From contig DHLV01000076.1 of the NCBI GenBank assembly GCA_002405445.1, positions 1-28,404 of the forward strand: 28,404 nucleotides of DNA. Reading direction: 5' to 3'. The notes under the pieces were generated by a model that was given only the letters and a program-made list of their open reading frames with translations, had not been told where the DNA came from and did not search any database. Made by a program: the position numbers and the translations under genes. The stretch's first letter is position 1, and each line of letters starts with the position of its first letter. Source of the DNA: Flammeovirgaceae bacterium UBA4659. Lineage in GTDB: Bacteria; Bacteroidota; Bacteroidia; Cytophagales; Cyclobacteriaceae. Of this stretch, positions 17,161-25,115 are shown in pieces.

Positions 17161-17445
17161 AAATGTTTACAACCCACACTTTGATCCACAATGCCAAAGC
17201 CATCCGAACCAAACATCGAAAAACATTAATAAAACTTCAACGATGCACAACCTACACACATACACAACATGTTGATTACATTACTAACAATCCACAAATC
17301 GAAGTTGAATAAGTACATTTCGGCATATTTCGCCAAAACCATGAAGACGTAATCCACAACCAATCCTACTCCAAAACCATCCACAAACACACATGGATAA
17401 TAACAATTATATTATATATATATATAAATATATAATAATACTAAC
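17161..17445. other. oriC: Candidate chromosomal replication origin (DnaA-box cluster plus AT-rich unwinding tract)
   Basis: The 233-bp gap before the TPR gene has four ATCCACA cores in the same orientation, at 17184, 17290, 17352 and 17379. In full 9-mers they read TGATCCACA, CAATCCACA, TAATCCACA and CCATCCACA, so two differ from TTATCCACA at one base and two at two bases. A weaker CGATGCACA is at 17241. Twelve bases after the last core begins a 44-base tract (17397-17440) with a single non-A/T base, containing an alternating TA run, which fits a DNA-unwinding element. parS-like sites lie about 4.5 kb to the left. dnaA itself is not in the window. The tract overlaps the first codons of the TPR gene. 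Confidence 0.6.
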
Positions 17446-19414
17446 GGCCATATTTTGTGGGAAGACATGTGCTGCGCAAAACCAACAGGATATTGAAATT
17501 GCAAATGATTACTACCTGAAGGGCGAAAAGACTAAAGCACTTGCCGTTTACCAAGCGCTCGCAAAAGATTTTCGTAACATTTCCCTAATTCACAATAACT
17601 ACATCAATTTGCTTATTGATGTTGGCCAATACAAACAAGCAGAAGATTATTTGGAGAAACTCATTCGTAAAGATGACCGCGTTTCATATCGGTTAGATTT
17701 AGGCATCGTATATCTGCGATCAGGCGAGGTTGCTAAGGGAGACAAATACCTCAAAGCAATGATCAAATCACAAGCTGAAGATATGTATCGTGCCAAATCT
17801 ATTTCAGATTATTTGTCGTCACGCAATTTGATTGACTATAGTATCTACTCCTTACAAATCACACGTGAAGCCACAAAGAATCCATATATATTTCTTTTGG
17901 AAATGGCTAACCTATACCGGCTACAAGGCAAGAAAGACCAAATGGTTGAGGAGTATTTACTTTATGTCACACAAACACCAAGCAATATCAGCTATGTAAA
18001 GAACCTGCTGCAGATCTTGTTGACAAAGCCAGAAGAACTAGAGGCTTTGCAGAGATTGCTAACCCAGCGCGTACAAACCAACCCGCAATCAGAGACTTTT
18101 ATAGACCTTTTGATATGGGTCGAACTGCAGCAAAAGAATTTTTATGGCGCTTACGTGCAAGCAAGAGCATTTGACAAACGTTTTCGCAAAGAGCAATCAA
18201 AGACATTAGAAATTGCCCAAATCGCCCTCAACAACCAAGACTATGCCAATGCCGATAAGGCATTTTTATTTGTGTTAAAAGAATTTCCAAACACTGAAAA
18301 TTATTTGCCAGCACAGCTTGGTTTAATAAAAGCGCGCGAAGCGAAGGTGAAGCGAAATTACCCAGTAAATTCTGACTCCGTCAGGTATCTCATTGCAGAG
18401 TATACTCGGTTTTGCAGCCTTTACCCGCTCCACCCGAGTGCGTTTGAGGCAAGATTAAGTCAGGCGATGCTTTTTGCCACATACTTAAACGAGTTAGACT
18501 CTTCCGTAGTAAGGATTCAGCAGCTGATTGCCGATACCAAGACACCCGCGGCCCTGCGCAATCAGGCAAAAATTGACCTGGGCGACATTTACATATTGAA
18601 AGGCGAGCCATGGGAGTCTACACTCCTCTATTCGCAGGTCGAGAAATCGCAACGCGAAACACCCCTCGGCTATGAAGCTAAGTTGCGAAATGCCAAGCTT
18701 TCTTATTACAAAGGCGATTTTAAGCTAGCCCAAGAACATTTAGACATACTGAAACAAGCCACCACCCGCGAGATTGCCAATGACGCCATGGATCTAAGTA
18801 TGCGTATTAATGAGAACCTTTACCCGGACACCACGGGTTTTGGGTTGCGAGTATTTGCAACCATTGAGTTATTACTCTACGAAAATAAAAAGGAACAAGC
18901 ACTTCATTGGGCAGACAGCTTCATAAAAACAAAAAGAATACGCATGGCGATGCAAGAAGCGCTACAGCGAAACCTCTGGCCAAACCCTGCAGCGAAACTC
19001 ACTACTGGCGAGCTGCTCGATATCAAAAAAAATATTGGACGCCAAAAGGAAAACCTCAAAAGCGGGCAAATCATCGGTTTGGATTCTGTCTGGGTAGAGG
19101 TGCCGGAAGTCACCGGATTAAGAGATGATTTGTATTGGTTGGAATCGGGTATTTTGATGCAACTCGGGCGTTTTCAAGAAGCAGCAATGCTCTGCGAACA
19201 AATCCTGGAGGAGGCTCCGGATGATGTGCTTGCAGATGACGCATTTTTTCGCCTGGCTGAAACATACGAAACACGCCTCAATCAAAAAGAGAAAGCCAAG
19301 GAACTATACCGATTATTTTTAGATAAGTTTGCCGGCAGTGTGTATGCGGCTGAGGCACGCAAAAGATTTCGAACGTTGCGAGGCGACTTCGCAGAAAGCA
19401 ATAATTCAAATTAA
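17393..19414 (+). CDS. Secreted TPR-repeat protein
   Basis: A 673-residue protein with a hydrophobic N-terminus (about 7-22) and a likely signal-peptidase site after CAA near residue 28, so it is exported. The remainder is alpha-helical with degenerate tetratricopeptide units, for example near 35-65 (ANDYYLKGEKTKALAVYQAL), 70-95 (QYKQAEDYLEKL) and the C-terminal pair LGRFQEAAMLCEQIL and RLAETYETRLNQKEKAKELY. It probably serves as a protein-protein scaffold in the periplasm; the partner is unknown. Its first 16 codons lie in the very AT-rich tract of the candidate origin, giving an Asn/Tyr/Ile-only start (MDNNNYIIYIYKYIIIL). No other start precedes the signal peptide. The SIMPL gene follows after 5 bases. 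Confidence 0.85.
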   Translation: MDNNNYIIYIYKYIIILTAIFCGKTCAAQNQQDIEIANDYYLKGEKTKALAVYQALAKDFRNISLIHNNYINLLIDVGQYKQAEDYLEKLIRKDDRVSYRLDLGIVYLRSGEVAKGDKYLKAMIKSQAEDMYRAKSISDYLSSRNLIDYSIYSLQITREATKNPYIFLLEMANLYRLQGKKDQMVEEYLLYVTQTPSNISYVKNLLQILLTKPEELEALQRLLTQRVQTNPQSETFIDLLIWVELQQKNFYGAYVQARAFDKRFRKEQSKTLEIAQIALNNQDYANADKAFLFVLKEFPNTENYLPAQLGLIKAREAKVKRNYPVNSDSVRYLIAEYTRFCSLYPLHPSAFEARLSQAMLFATYLNELDSSVVRIQQLIADTKTPAALRNQAKIDLGDIYILKGEPWESTLLYSQVEKSQRETPLGYEAKLRNAKLSYYKGDFKLAQEHLDILKQATTREIANDAMDLSMRINENLYPDTTGFGLRVFATIELLLYENKKEQALHWADSFIKTKRIRMAMQEALQRNLWPNPAAKLTTGELLDIKKNIGRQKENLKSGQIIGLDSVWVEVPEVTGLRDDLYWLESGILMQLGRFQEAAMLCEQILEEAPDDVLADDAFFRLAETYETRLNQKEKAKELYRLFLDKFAGSVYAAEARKRFRTLRGDFAESNNSN

Positions 19415-19419
19415 TCGAT

Positions 19420-20145
19420 ATGAGACGAGCCTTTTTCTTGTTGGTTTTTATCCCGTTTTTAGCTGGTGCACAAACGGAGAAAAATTTTATTGATCAAAAT
19501 TACATTGAAGTCTCCGGTAAGGTAGAAAAAGAAATTGTGCCAGACCTGATATTTTTGGACATACGCGTGAGCGAGCGCGACAGCAAAACGAAATCACCCA
19601 TTGCTCAAACGGAAAAACTGATGGTGAGTAAACTGGCGGATCTCGGCATAGACGTAAGCAAAGACCTCTCAGTGCGTGACCTCACCAGCTACCAATATTC
19701 CCTCATCTTCAAAACATCTATAGACTTGCAAAAACAATATGTGTTGACAACCCACTCGGCAAAACAGGCCAGCCAGGTAATGGCAGAATTGGAAAAAATA
19801 GGCATATCCAATATCAGGATTACCAAAGTAGACCACACGAAGATTGAGGAATTCAGGATTGAAGCACGTATCAATGCAACAAAAGCAGCAAAGGAAAAGG
19901 CTGATGGAATTGCAAAGGCGCTCAATCAAAACATTGGTCGCGCCATTTTCATATCAGAGCTAAGTCCAGGTGTCGTTTTGAACAATGGGGTGAACCGCTA
20001 TGACGAATACCGGTACAAAGCGATGCAAACTTCGGGCGCTGTTCACCGCGGTTATGCGGAGTCACGAGAAGAAGATTTTTCGAATATTGCCTTTGAAACG
20101 ATCAAAATAGAGTATACTATTTTTGTGCGATTCGAACTCAAATAG
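19420..20145 (+). CDS. SIMPL-domain (DUF541) secreted protein
   Basis: A 241-residue protein with a signal peptide (about 1-17, cleavage near AGAQ). The rest fits the SIMPL/DUF541 family: the N-terminal IEVSGKVEKEIVPDLIFLDIRV stretch, the helical middle with NATKAAKEKADGIAKAL near 155-170, and the closing YTIFVRFEL strand. Members are periplasmic or outer-membrane-associated and assemble into oligomeric barrels; some are linked to stress responses. It starts 5 bases after the TPR gene, so the two form an operon and may act in the same envelope complex, which is inference. Confidence 0.88.
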   Translation: MRRAFFLLVFIPFLAGAQTEKNFIDQNYIEVSGKVEKEIVPDLIFLDIRVSERDSKTKSPIAQTEKLMVSKLADLGIDVSKDLSVRDLTSYQYSLIFKTSIDLQKQYVLTTHSAKQASQVMAELEKIGISNIRITKVDHTKIEEFRIEARINATKAAKEKADGIAKALNQNIGRAIFISELSPGVVLNNGVNRYDEYRYKAMQTSGAVHRGYAESREEDFSNIAFETIKIEYTIFVRFELK

Positions 20146-20186
20146 AGACACACGTGTTGTCGGTTCGTTGTATTTCTCTTTAGATC

Positions 20187-20858
20187 ATGACGCACAGATA
20201 CAAGGTTTCCGGAATGACATGCGCGGTCTGCGCAAGCACCGTAGAGAATCTATTGGAAAAAGTTTCTGGGGTAATAGACGCAAAAGTGGATTTATCGCGT
20301 CATGAAGTACATATCCGGCTCGCAGAAAATGTCCCCTTTCCGCGACTTCAGTCCGCGCTGGCAGGATACGCATACGAACTCTATGGGGATGACATGAAGG
20401 AGGCTAAAGTCGGAGGTTTCTTTTGGGACGACAGAATAGTTTGGAGCCGCGCTTCGTTTAACACACTCAATTGCCTTGTGGGATGCTCGATCGGAGATTT
20501 TGGGATGATCATTTTTCTTCAGGCGCTTTATCCGGATACCTCTATGTTCATGCAAATGGTGCTGGCAACGGTATCCGGACTTTGCACTTCTATCATACTT
20601 GAAACAGTGCTGTTGCGCGTACGTGAAAAGTTCAACTGGGCATTGGCCTTGCAAACCGCGTTTTCCATGTCGTTTATTTCCATGCTTGCCATGGAACTTG
20701 CCATGAACACAAGCGATTTTATGTTGACGGGAGGTAAAGCAGCATTTGGAAACCCAATGTATTGGGCTGCGCTGGCTTTTTCGCTGGTGGTTGGGTTTTT
20801 GGCGCCACTTCCGTACAACTACTACAAACTGAAGAAGCACAATAAGGCTTGCCACTAA
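20187..20858 (+). CDS. HMA heavy-metal-binding domain fused to DUF4396 membrane domain
   Basis: A 223-residue two-part protein. Residues 3-65 are an HMA/CopZ-like domain with the metal-binding loop GMTCAVCAS (Cys12 and Cys15) and VSGVIDAKVDL. From about 88 the sequence matches DUF4396, with the opening NTLNCLVGCSIGD, four hydrophobic segments (about 98-115, 122-140, 152-172 and 192-210) and the typical ending of a hydrophobic helix, a Pro and a basic tail. There is no P-type ATPase core (no DKTGT or CPC motif), so it is not a copper pump. It may bind or sense copper or a similar soft metal at the membrane; this is inference. It starts 42 bases after the SIMPL gene and has no metal-efflux neighbours. 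Confidence 0.82.
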   Translation: MTHRYKVSGMTCAVCASTVENLLEKVSGVIDAKVDLSRHEVHIRLAENVPFPRLQSALAGYAYELYGDDMKEAKVGGFFWDDRIVWSRASFNTLNCLVGCSIGDFGMIIFLQALYPDTSMFMQMVLATVSGLCTSIILETVLLRVREKFNWALALQTAFSMSFISMLAMELAMNTSDFMLTGGKAAFGNPMYWAALAFSLVVGFLAPLPYNYYKLKKHNKACH

Positions 20859-21060
20859 GTGCACGCCAGGCCACAGTCAACTTGCACCTTTTGCTCCGGC
20901 AAAAATCCTGATTTCCAACAGATCGCTTTCTGAGGCAGACTGAGTCTCCAAATAATACCGTTCACTCCGCCACTCTTACAGCTTGCTCCCGGGCGGTTAA
21001 TCCAAATCCACTTTTGAAGGTTTTACACTCAAATCAATGTTAAACCAAAAAATTCAAAAC

Positions 21061-22476
21061 ATGGACATGAAACGAAAATCAGTACTGTCTTTCGCCCTGG
21101 CTTTGGTAGCGATACTTGCAACCATCACCGCCTGCAACGATGACAAAACGCCCACTGGGCCCACTCAGAATATTGTGGCCATTGCACAGGGCAACCCCAA
21201 CTTAACAACTCTGGTTGCTGCATTAACAAAATTTCCAGACTTGGTGGCAACCCTGAGTGGTTCCGGCACATTCACCGTTTTTGCACCCAGCAACCAGGCC
21301 TTCACCAACCTACTGACGGCCATCGGTCAAACCAGCTTAGACAATGTGCCAGATGATGTAGTGAAATCCATCCTTCGCTACCATGTTGTTTCAACAGCCG
21401 CCTTGCGCTCTACTCAACTCACAGCCGGAAACGTCAATACGGTCGCAAATGAAAATATCGCTGTGACGCTCAATCCGATTAAATTGAACGGCTCAGTGAA
21501 TGTTACCGTGGCAGATGTTGCAGCCACCAACGGTGTTATCCACATTGTGGATGCTGTGTTGGTCAGTCCTTCTGTGCTACCCATTGTGGGAACAATCTAT
21601 GCGCCAGCATTTTTCAACAAAGACTTTTCAACATTGGTGGCTGCAATCAAGGGCGCTTCTCAGTCTACGCGCGATTTGCTTTTGAATTCAACAAAGAAGA
21701 CTTTGTTTGCCCCCACTAACGCAGCGTTCACTGCCGCAGGTATTACCACGTTGCCAACTTCAGCCACAGCAATCGATGCGATTTTGGCTTATCATGTATT
21801 GAGCTCTGAAGTGCGCGCGACAGGTTTGCCAAACGTGGCGGCTCCCGGCAATTCTGAAATCACAACCGTTGGCGGTGCCAAGTTTTATTTAAGCAACCGT
21901 GGGTCAACAGGTGTATTTATTAATGGCAGAACACAGGTAACGCAAACGGATATTGTGGTCAACAACGGAGTGGTGCACGTAATCAACAGAACGCTGACAC
22001 CGCCCTCACAGACCGTTGCTCAAATCGCTACCGCATTGTCAACGGCCTCGCCTGCACAGTTTACGCAATTGGTCGCAGCTCTTACGCGTATCCCTTCTTT
22101 ATTGAATGCGGCAAGCGCAGCGTCATCAAACCTAACAGTATTTGCGCCAACAGATGCAGCATTTCAGCAGTTGTACACAGACTTGGGTGTTACCGGTTTG
22201 AGCGGCATCAACGATGCAACGCTTACAGCGGTGTTGCAGCACCACATTATCTCCGCTCCTACTACGGCAACCGGCCGGGTATTTTCGAGGGATCTGGTAA
22301 CAGCAAATGTGGCAACCCTAAACGGCAACATTTCGATTAATGCAGCCAATGGCACAGTAACCGGGTCACTTGCCGGCAGCCGTACGGCCACTATCAGTAC
22401 TGATGCGAACCTGGTAAACGTACTGGGTACCAATGGCGTGATCCACACCATCAACCAGGTACTACGCCCGCAATAG
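21061..22476 (+). CDS. Lipoprotein with three fasciclin (FAS1) domains
   Basis: A 471-residue lipoprotein. The frame opens at ATG 21037, but ATG 21061 (MDMKRKS) puts the basic n-region directly before the hydrophobic core; ATG 21067 is also possible. The lipobox ITAC places Cys25. Three FAS1 modules follow, each with the family's FAPxxxAF block: FAPSNQAF in the first, FAPTNAAF in the second and FAPTDAAF in the third. The matching YH-type blocks are RYHVV, AYHVL and QHHII, and each module ends in NGVIHIVD, NGVVHVIN or NGVIHTIN. FAS1 domains mediate adhesion to surfaces or polysaccharides, so this is probably a surface-exposed adhesin-like protein. A two-component system follows and could control it, but that is inference. 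Confidence 0.93.
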   Translation: MDMKRKSVLSFALALVAILATITACNDDKTPTGPTQNIVAIAQGNPNLTTLVAALTKFPDLVATLSGSGTFTVFAPSNQAFTNLLTAIGQTSLDNVPDDVVKSILRYHVVSTAALRSTQLTAGNVNTVANENIAVTLNPIKLNGSVNVTVADVAATNGVIHIVDAVLVSPSVLPIVGTIYAPAFFNKDFSTLVAAIKGASQSTRDLLLNSTKKTLFAPTNAAFTAAGITTLPTSATAIDAILAYHVLSSEVRATGLPNVAAPGNSEITTVGGAKFYLSNRGSTGVFINGRTQVTQTDIVVNNGVVHVINRTLTPPSQTVAQIATALSTASPAQFTQLVAALTRIPSLLNAASAASSNLTVFAPTDAAFQQLYTDLGVTGLSGINDATLTAVLQHHIISAPTTATGRVFSRDLVTANVATLNGNISINAANGTVTGSLAGSRTATISTDANLVNVLGTNGVIHTINQVLRPQ

Positions 22477-22492
22477 CGGATGCAAACACAAG

Positions 22493-22546
22493 GAGCGTCT
22501 CAAAAGCAAATGGGGTTGTCAGTAGGGTGGCTTTTGGGATAGCTCT
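22493..22546 (+). terminator. Imperfect hairpin after the fasciclin gene
   Basis: GAGCGTCTCAAAAGC pairs with GCTTTTGGGATAGCTC across a loop of about 24 bases, with one bulge and one mismatch. It begins 17 bases after the fasciclin stop and ends where the kinase frame opens at a TTG. It may be a terminator or attenuator between the two genes, or the remnant of a small palindromic element. Confidence 0.4.
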
Positions 22547-23617
22547 TTGTTTGAACACTCGGCCAAAATCAACGTTATACTTTCTTTCAGACCCGTGTTT
22601 TCAGTCAAATACCGATATGTTTTTATTCTGCTATTGGCGGTATACTCGTACCTCAATATCCAGTTCACAGTGGGCGAAAAGTTGCTGGCGGCTCAATTGC
22701 CAGGCTTTCACCTTTTTGTGGTGCTCTTTGCGGTGGTATTATTGATTTGGGAGTTTAACCGTCTGGTGGAGATCAATCTGTCGCGGATTGCTGCCGGATT
22801 TTTACGAAAAGTACACCCGCTGCTAATGTTGTTTTTGGCAAGCATGATGAATGTGGTGGCGGCCTCGTTTGTTACGTTGGCTTTGTTGGATATTGTGCAG
22901 TTGGCACCGGTTCAGTATAACCTGGCAGACACCAAACTATTACTTGCCTTTGGATTTCGTGTCAACCTCTTCTTGAACTGCCTCAATGCGATCGTGTTTT
23001 ACATGAATCGTCTCAAGCAAACTCAACTGGAAGCTGAGCGATTGAAGAAAGAAAGCATCGAGGCGCAATTCGAAGCGTTGCGCAGCCAAGTCAATCCGCA
23101 TTTTATGTTCAACTGCTTCAACGTGTTATCAAATCTGGTGTATAAGGACCCCGATGTATCCTCGCAATTCATTTCGCAGCTTTCTAATGTTTACCGGTAT
23201 TTGTTGCAAAGCCAGCAAAAGAAAGTGGTTACGCTGATGGAGGAGCTTTCTTTTATAGAATCCTACTTGTATTTGTTAAAGATGCGACATGGTGACAACC
23301 TGCTAGTGGAAAAAAACGTACGGGCAGAATCTGAAAGCTATTATGTGGCACCGGCCTCTTTACAAATGCTGATTGAAAATGCCATCAAGCATAATATTGT
23401 GTCTAAAAACAAGCCGCTTACCATAAAACTCTACACCCAAAACGGATCAATTGTAGTGGAAAACAATCTGCAGGAAAAAGAAGTTAAAGAGGAGTCTACA
23501 CAGCGGGGCTTACAAAATATCCAAAGCCGGTATCGTTTATTGAGTGACGAGCAGGTGGCGATCGAACGCACGCCCAGTCAATTTAAAGTCACCATTCCGT
23601 TATTACAATTGCAATGA
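22547..23617 (+). CDS. LytS/YehU-type membrane sensor histidine kinase
   Basis: A 356-residue kinase of the His_kinase (PF06580) class. Four hydrophobic segments lie near 23-40, 53-70, 92-120 and 131-153, with no large periplasmic sensor domain. The phospho-acceptor motif is NPHFMFNCFNVL with His185, and the GHKL ATPase has N box LIENAIKHN (275-283) and the short G box RGLQNIQSRY. No ATG occurs before the first membrane segment: the frame opens with TTG at 22547, and GTG at 22595 (residue 17) is the other candidate. The later start would keep the whole first membrane helix and stay clear of the hairpin. Its stop overlaps the start of the response regulator (ATGA), so the two are coupled. Confidence 0.93.
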   Translation: MFEHSAKINVILSFRPVFSVKYRYVFILLLAVYSYLNIQFTVGEKLLAAQLPGFHLFVVLFAVVLLIWEFNRLVEINLSRIAAGFLRKVHPLLMLFLASMMNVVAASFVTLALLDIVQLAPVQYNLADTKLLLAFGFRVNLFLNCLNAIVFYMNRLKQTQLEAERLKKESIEAQFEALRSQVNPHFMFNCFNVLSNLVYKDPDVSSQFISQLSNVYRYLLQSQQKKVVTLMEELSFIESYLYLLKMRHGDNLLVEKNVRAESESYYVAPASLQMLIENAIKHNIVSKNKPLTIKLYTQNGSIVVENNLQEKEVKEESTQRGLQNIQSRYRLLSDEQVAIERTPSQFKVTIPLLQLQ

Positions 23618-24375
23618 GAGCGATTGTTGTTGAGGACGAAGAGCTTGCAGCAGAGCGGCTGATCCAAATGATTCAATCAATTGATTCTTCCATCAATGTT
23701 GTCGCTCATTTTGATAGTATCAGTGATACCGTTGCTTTTCTACAAAATCAACAGGCACCCGATCTGCTCTTTTTGGATATACAACTGGCAGATGGCCGCA
23801 GTTTTGAAATTTTTGAAAAGACTACTGTGGAGGTGCCCATCATTTTTACTACCGCCTACGATCAATACACGTTAAATGCATTTAAGCTCAACAGCGTTGA
23901 CTACCTGCTGAAGCCCGTGCAAAAAGATGACCTGCGCAAAGCGCTCGATAAATTCAAAAAGGTTATACGCAAAGGCCTCAATGCGAATGAGATTGATGTA
24001 TTGAAGGAGATCATCCGTACAAACGGCCATAGCTATAAGTACAGGCTCGTAATAAAAGCAGGCAACAAAATTCAATTCAAGCCAACAGAAGACGTTGGGT
24101 ATTTTTTTGCCGATGGAAAAGAAGCATATATGGTTTCAAGAAAAGAAAACCGGAAATATCTGGTAAGCTATACTCTGGAGGAATTGGAAAACATTTTGGA
24201 TCCAAAAGAGTTCTTTAGAATAAGCCGTAAGTTTATTGTACGTGCAGATGCCATTATGGAGGTGAAGGGACTCATCAGTTCTAAGTTGGAAGTAAAGCTG
24301 AGCCAACCGACTGAACATGAATTGGCCGTGAGCCGTGAGCGTGCACATGAATTTAAAAAATGGTTAGATCAATAA
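23614..24375 (+). CDS. LytTR-family response regulator
   Basis: A 253-residue regulator and the partner of the kinase in front of it, with which it overlaps by four bases. The receiver domain (1-120) has the acidic pair Glu7/Asp8, the phospho-acceptor Asp55 in FLDIQLADG, Thr80 in IIFTTAY and Lys100 in LLKPV. The LytTR DNA-binding domain covers about 148-253, with KYRLVIKAGNKIQF, the VGYFFADGKEAY strand-turn and FFRISRKFIVRADAI. Targets cannot be read here; neighbouring fasciclin and small membrane protein genes are candidates. All receiver residues are intact, so it should be active. Confidence 0.95.
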   Translation: MRAIVVEDEELAAERLIQMIQSIDSSINVVAHFDSISDTVAFLQNQQAPDLLFLDIQLADGRSFEIFEKTTVEVPIIFTTAYDQYTLNAFKLNSVDYLLKPVQKDDLRKALDKFKKVIRKGLNANEIDVLKEIIRTNGHSYKYRLVIKAGNKIQFKPTEDVGYFFADGKEAYMVSRKENRKYLVSYTLEELENILDPKEFFRISRKFIVRADAIMEVKGLISSKLEVKLSQPTEHELAVSRERAHEFKKWLDQ

Positions 24376-24376
24376 A

Positions 24377-24724
24377 ATGAAACATCTGTTTTTCTTGATT
24401 TTTTTTGTAGCCCCTTTACTGTTGAGGGGGCAACAGGCACCCGCTACCGCGGACGACCTGAAGCAACAGGTTCTGGATTTGAACGAACGTATGGATCAGG
24501 TGCAGATCAACCTTGTTACGTCTGAAAAAAAGTTTAAACGAGGCATACTGGTGGCTACAATAGGATACTCACTCACCATTACAGGTGGTTTGATGCTGGG
24601 CCGCAGCAATGACCAACTAGGCCAGGCCTTATTGATCACCGGTGGCGTAACGGGTGCCGTTGGCACCGTGTTGATGGTTGATTCATTCAAATACTTGGGC
24701 AGGGCGGGCAGACGCAGGCAGTAA
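24377..24724 (+). CDS. Small secreted or membrane protein of unknown function
   Basis: A 115-residue protein starting one base after the response-regulator stop, so it is the third gene of the kinase-regulator operon. A signal peptide covers about 1-19 (hydrophobic core FFLIFFVAPLLL). A short coiled-coil-like region (25-50, DDLKQQVLDLNERMDQVQ) is followed by two Gly-rich hydrophobic helices near 56-74 and 83-102, and a very basic tail (GRAGRRRQ). I recognise no family. The Gly-rich paired helices suggest an integral membrane protein. Its place in the operon suggests an accessory of the two-component system, which is inference. Confidence 0.75.
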   Translation: MKHLFFLIFFVAPLLLRGQQAPATADDLKQQVLDLNERMDQVQINLVTSEKKFKRGILVATIGYSLTITGGLMLGRSNDQLGQALLITGGVTGAVGTVLMVDSFKYLGRAGRRRQ

Positions 24725-24729
24725 CTATT

Positions 24730-24882
24730 TTAGTTGTGCTGCCATGCAACCAATTTGAACTGGCTTCTATGGGTTTTACAACATTCTTGAATGATTGACA
24801 GGAATGGTTCTCGCAAACCTTGGGCATCGTCTGCCATTCTGCAGGGGTATTTGTGGTTAAAACGAGCCCTCCGTTTATTCAC
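24730..24882 (-). CDS. Possible small protein of 50 aa (GTG start)
   Basis: A minus-strand frame that begins with GTG at 24882 and ends with TAA at 24732-24730. It reads MNKRRARFNHKYPCRMADDA, then a helical-looking middle (QGLREPFLSIIQECCKTH), ending FKLVAWQHN. Residue make-up and codon use look protein-like, and it is convergent with the plus-strand gene ending at 24724. I recognise no family. It lies 15 bases after a second tiny frame (24897-25040) on the same strand. It may be a real small gene, or two pieces of one broken gene. Confidence 0.35.
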   Translation of the reverse strand: MNKRRARFNHKYPCRMADDAQGLREPFLSIIQECCKTHRSQFKLVAWQHN

Positions 24883-24896
24883 CCTGCTATCAGTTG

Positions 24897-25040
24897 CTAG
24901 AAGATGAATCTAAAACTTACACCGCTAAAGAAATTGATTGCTTTCGGGCGCGGCAGATATGCATACAGCAACCGGTTAACAAACACTATTTGGTAGTGCT
25001 GTTGACTGGCCATCGTTTGTTCTCCCGTAGATAGATCCAT
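24897..25040 (-). CDS. Possible small protein of 47 aa, or 3' fragment of a decayed gene
   Basis: A minus-strand frame from ATG 25040 to TAG at 24899-24897: MDLSTGEQTMASQQHYQIVF, then VNRLLYAYLPRPK, ending FFSGVSFRFIF. The frame stays open without a start back to a TAG at 25085-25083. The alternating hydrophobic end with a terminal Phe resembles the last strand of an outer-membrane barrel, so it could be the tail of a lost gene. I recognise no family. Confidence 0.3.
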   Translation of the reverse strand: MDLSTGEQTMASQQHYQIVFVNRLLYAYLPRPKAINFFSGVSFRFIF

Positions 25041-25115
25041 ATCAAAATGGCCTTCAGATGCCGCGCAGGAAACTATGTTTGCCTATGAAATACCTGCTCA
25101 GAAAACGGAAATCAC

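Noticed and set aside
17867..17876. CACGTG inside the TPR gene as a third parS
   Set aside because: The flanks do not match TGTTYC/GRAACA; the same holds for CACGTG near 20153 and 25225.
20889..20904. TTTTGC/GCAAAA hairpin after the HMA-DUF4396 gene as a terminator
   Set aside because: The stem is only 6 bp and no T-run follows on the coding strand.
24859..24870. AAACGAGCCCTC shared with the receptor 3' end (26429-26440)
   Set aside because: Only 12 bases, with no extended similarity on either side and no receptor tail in the corresponding frame with a stop; probably chance.
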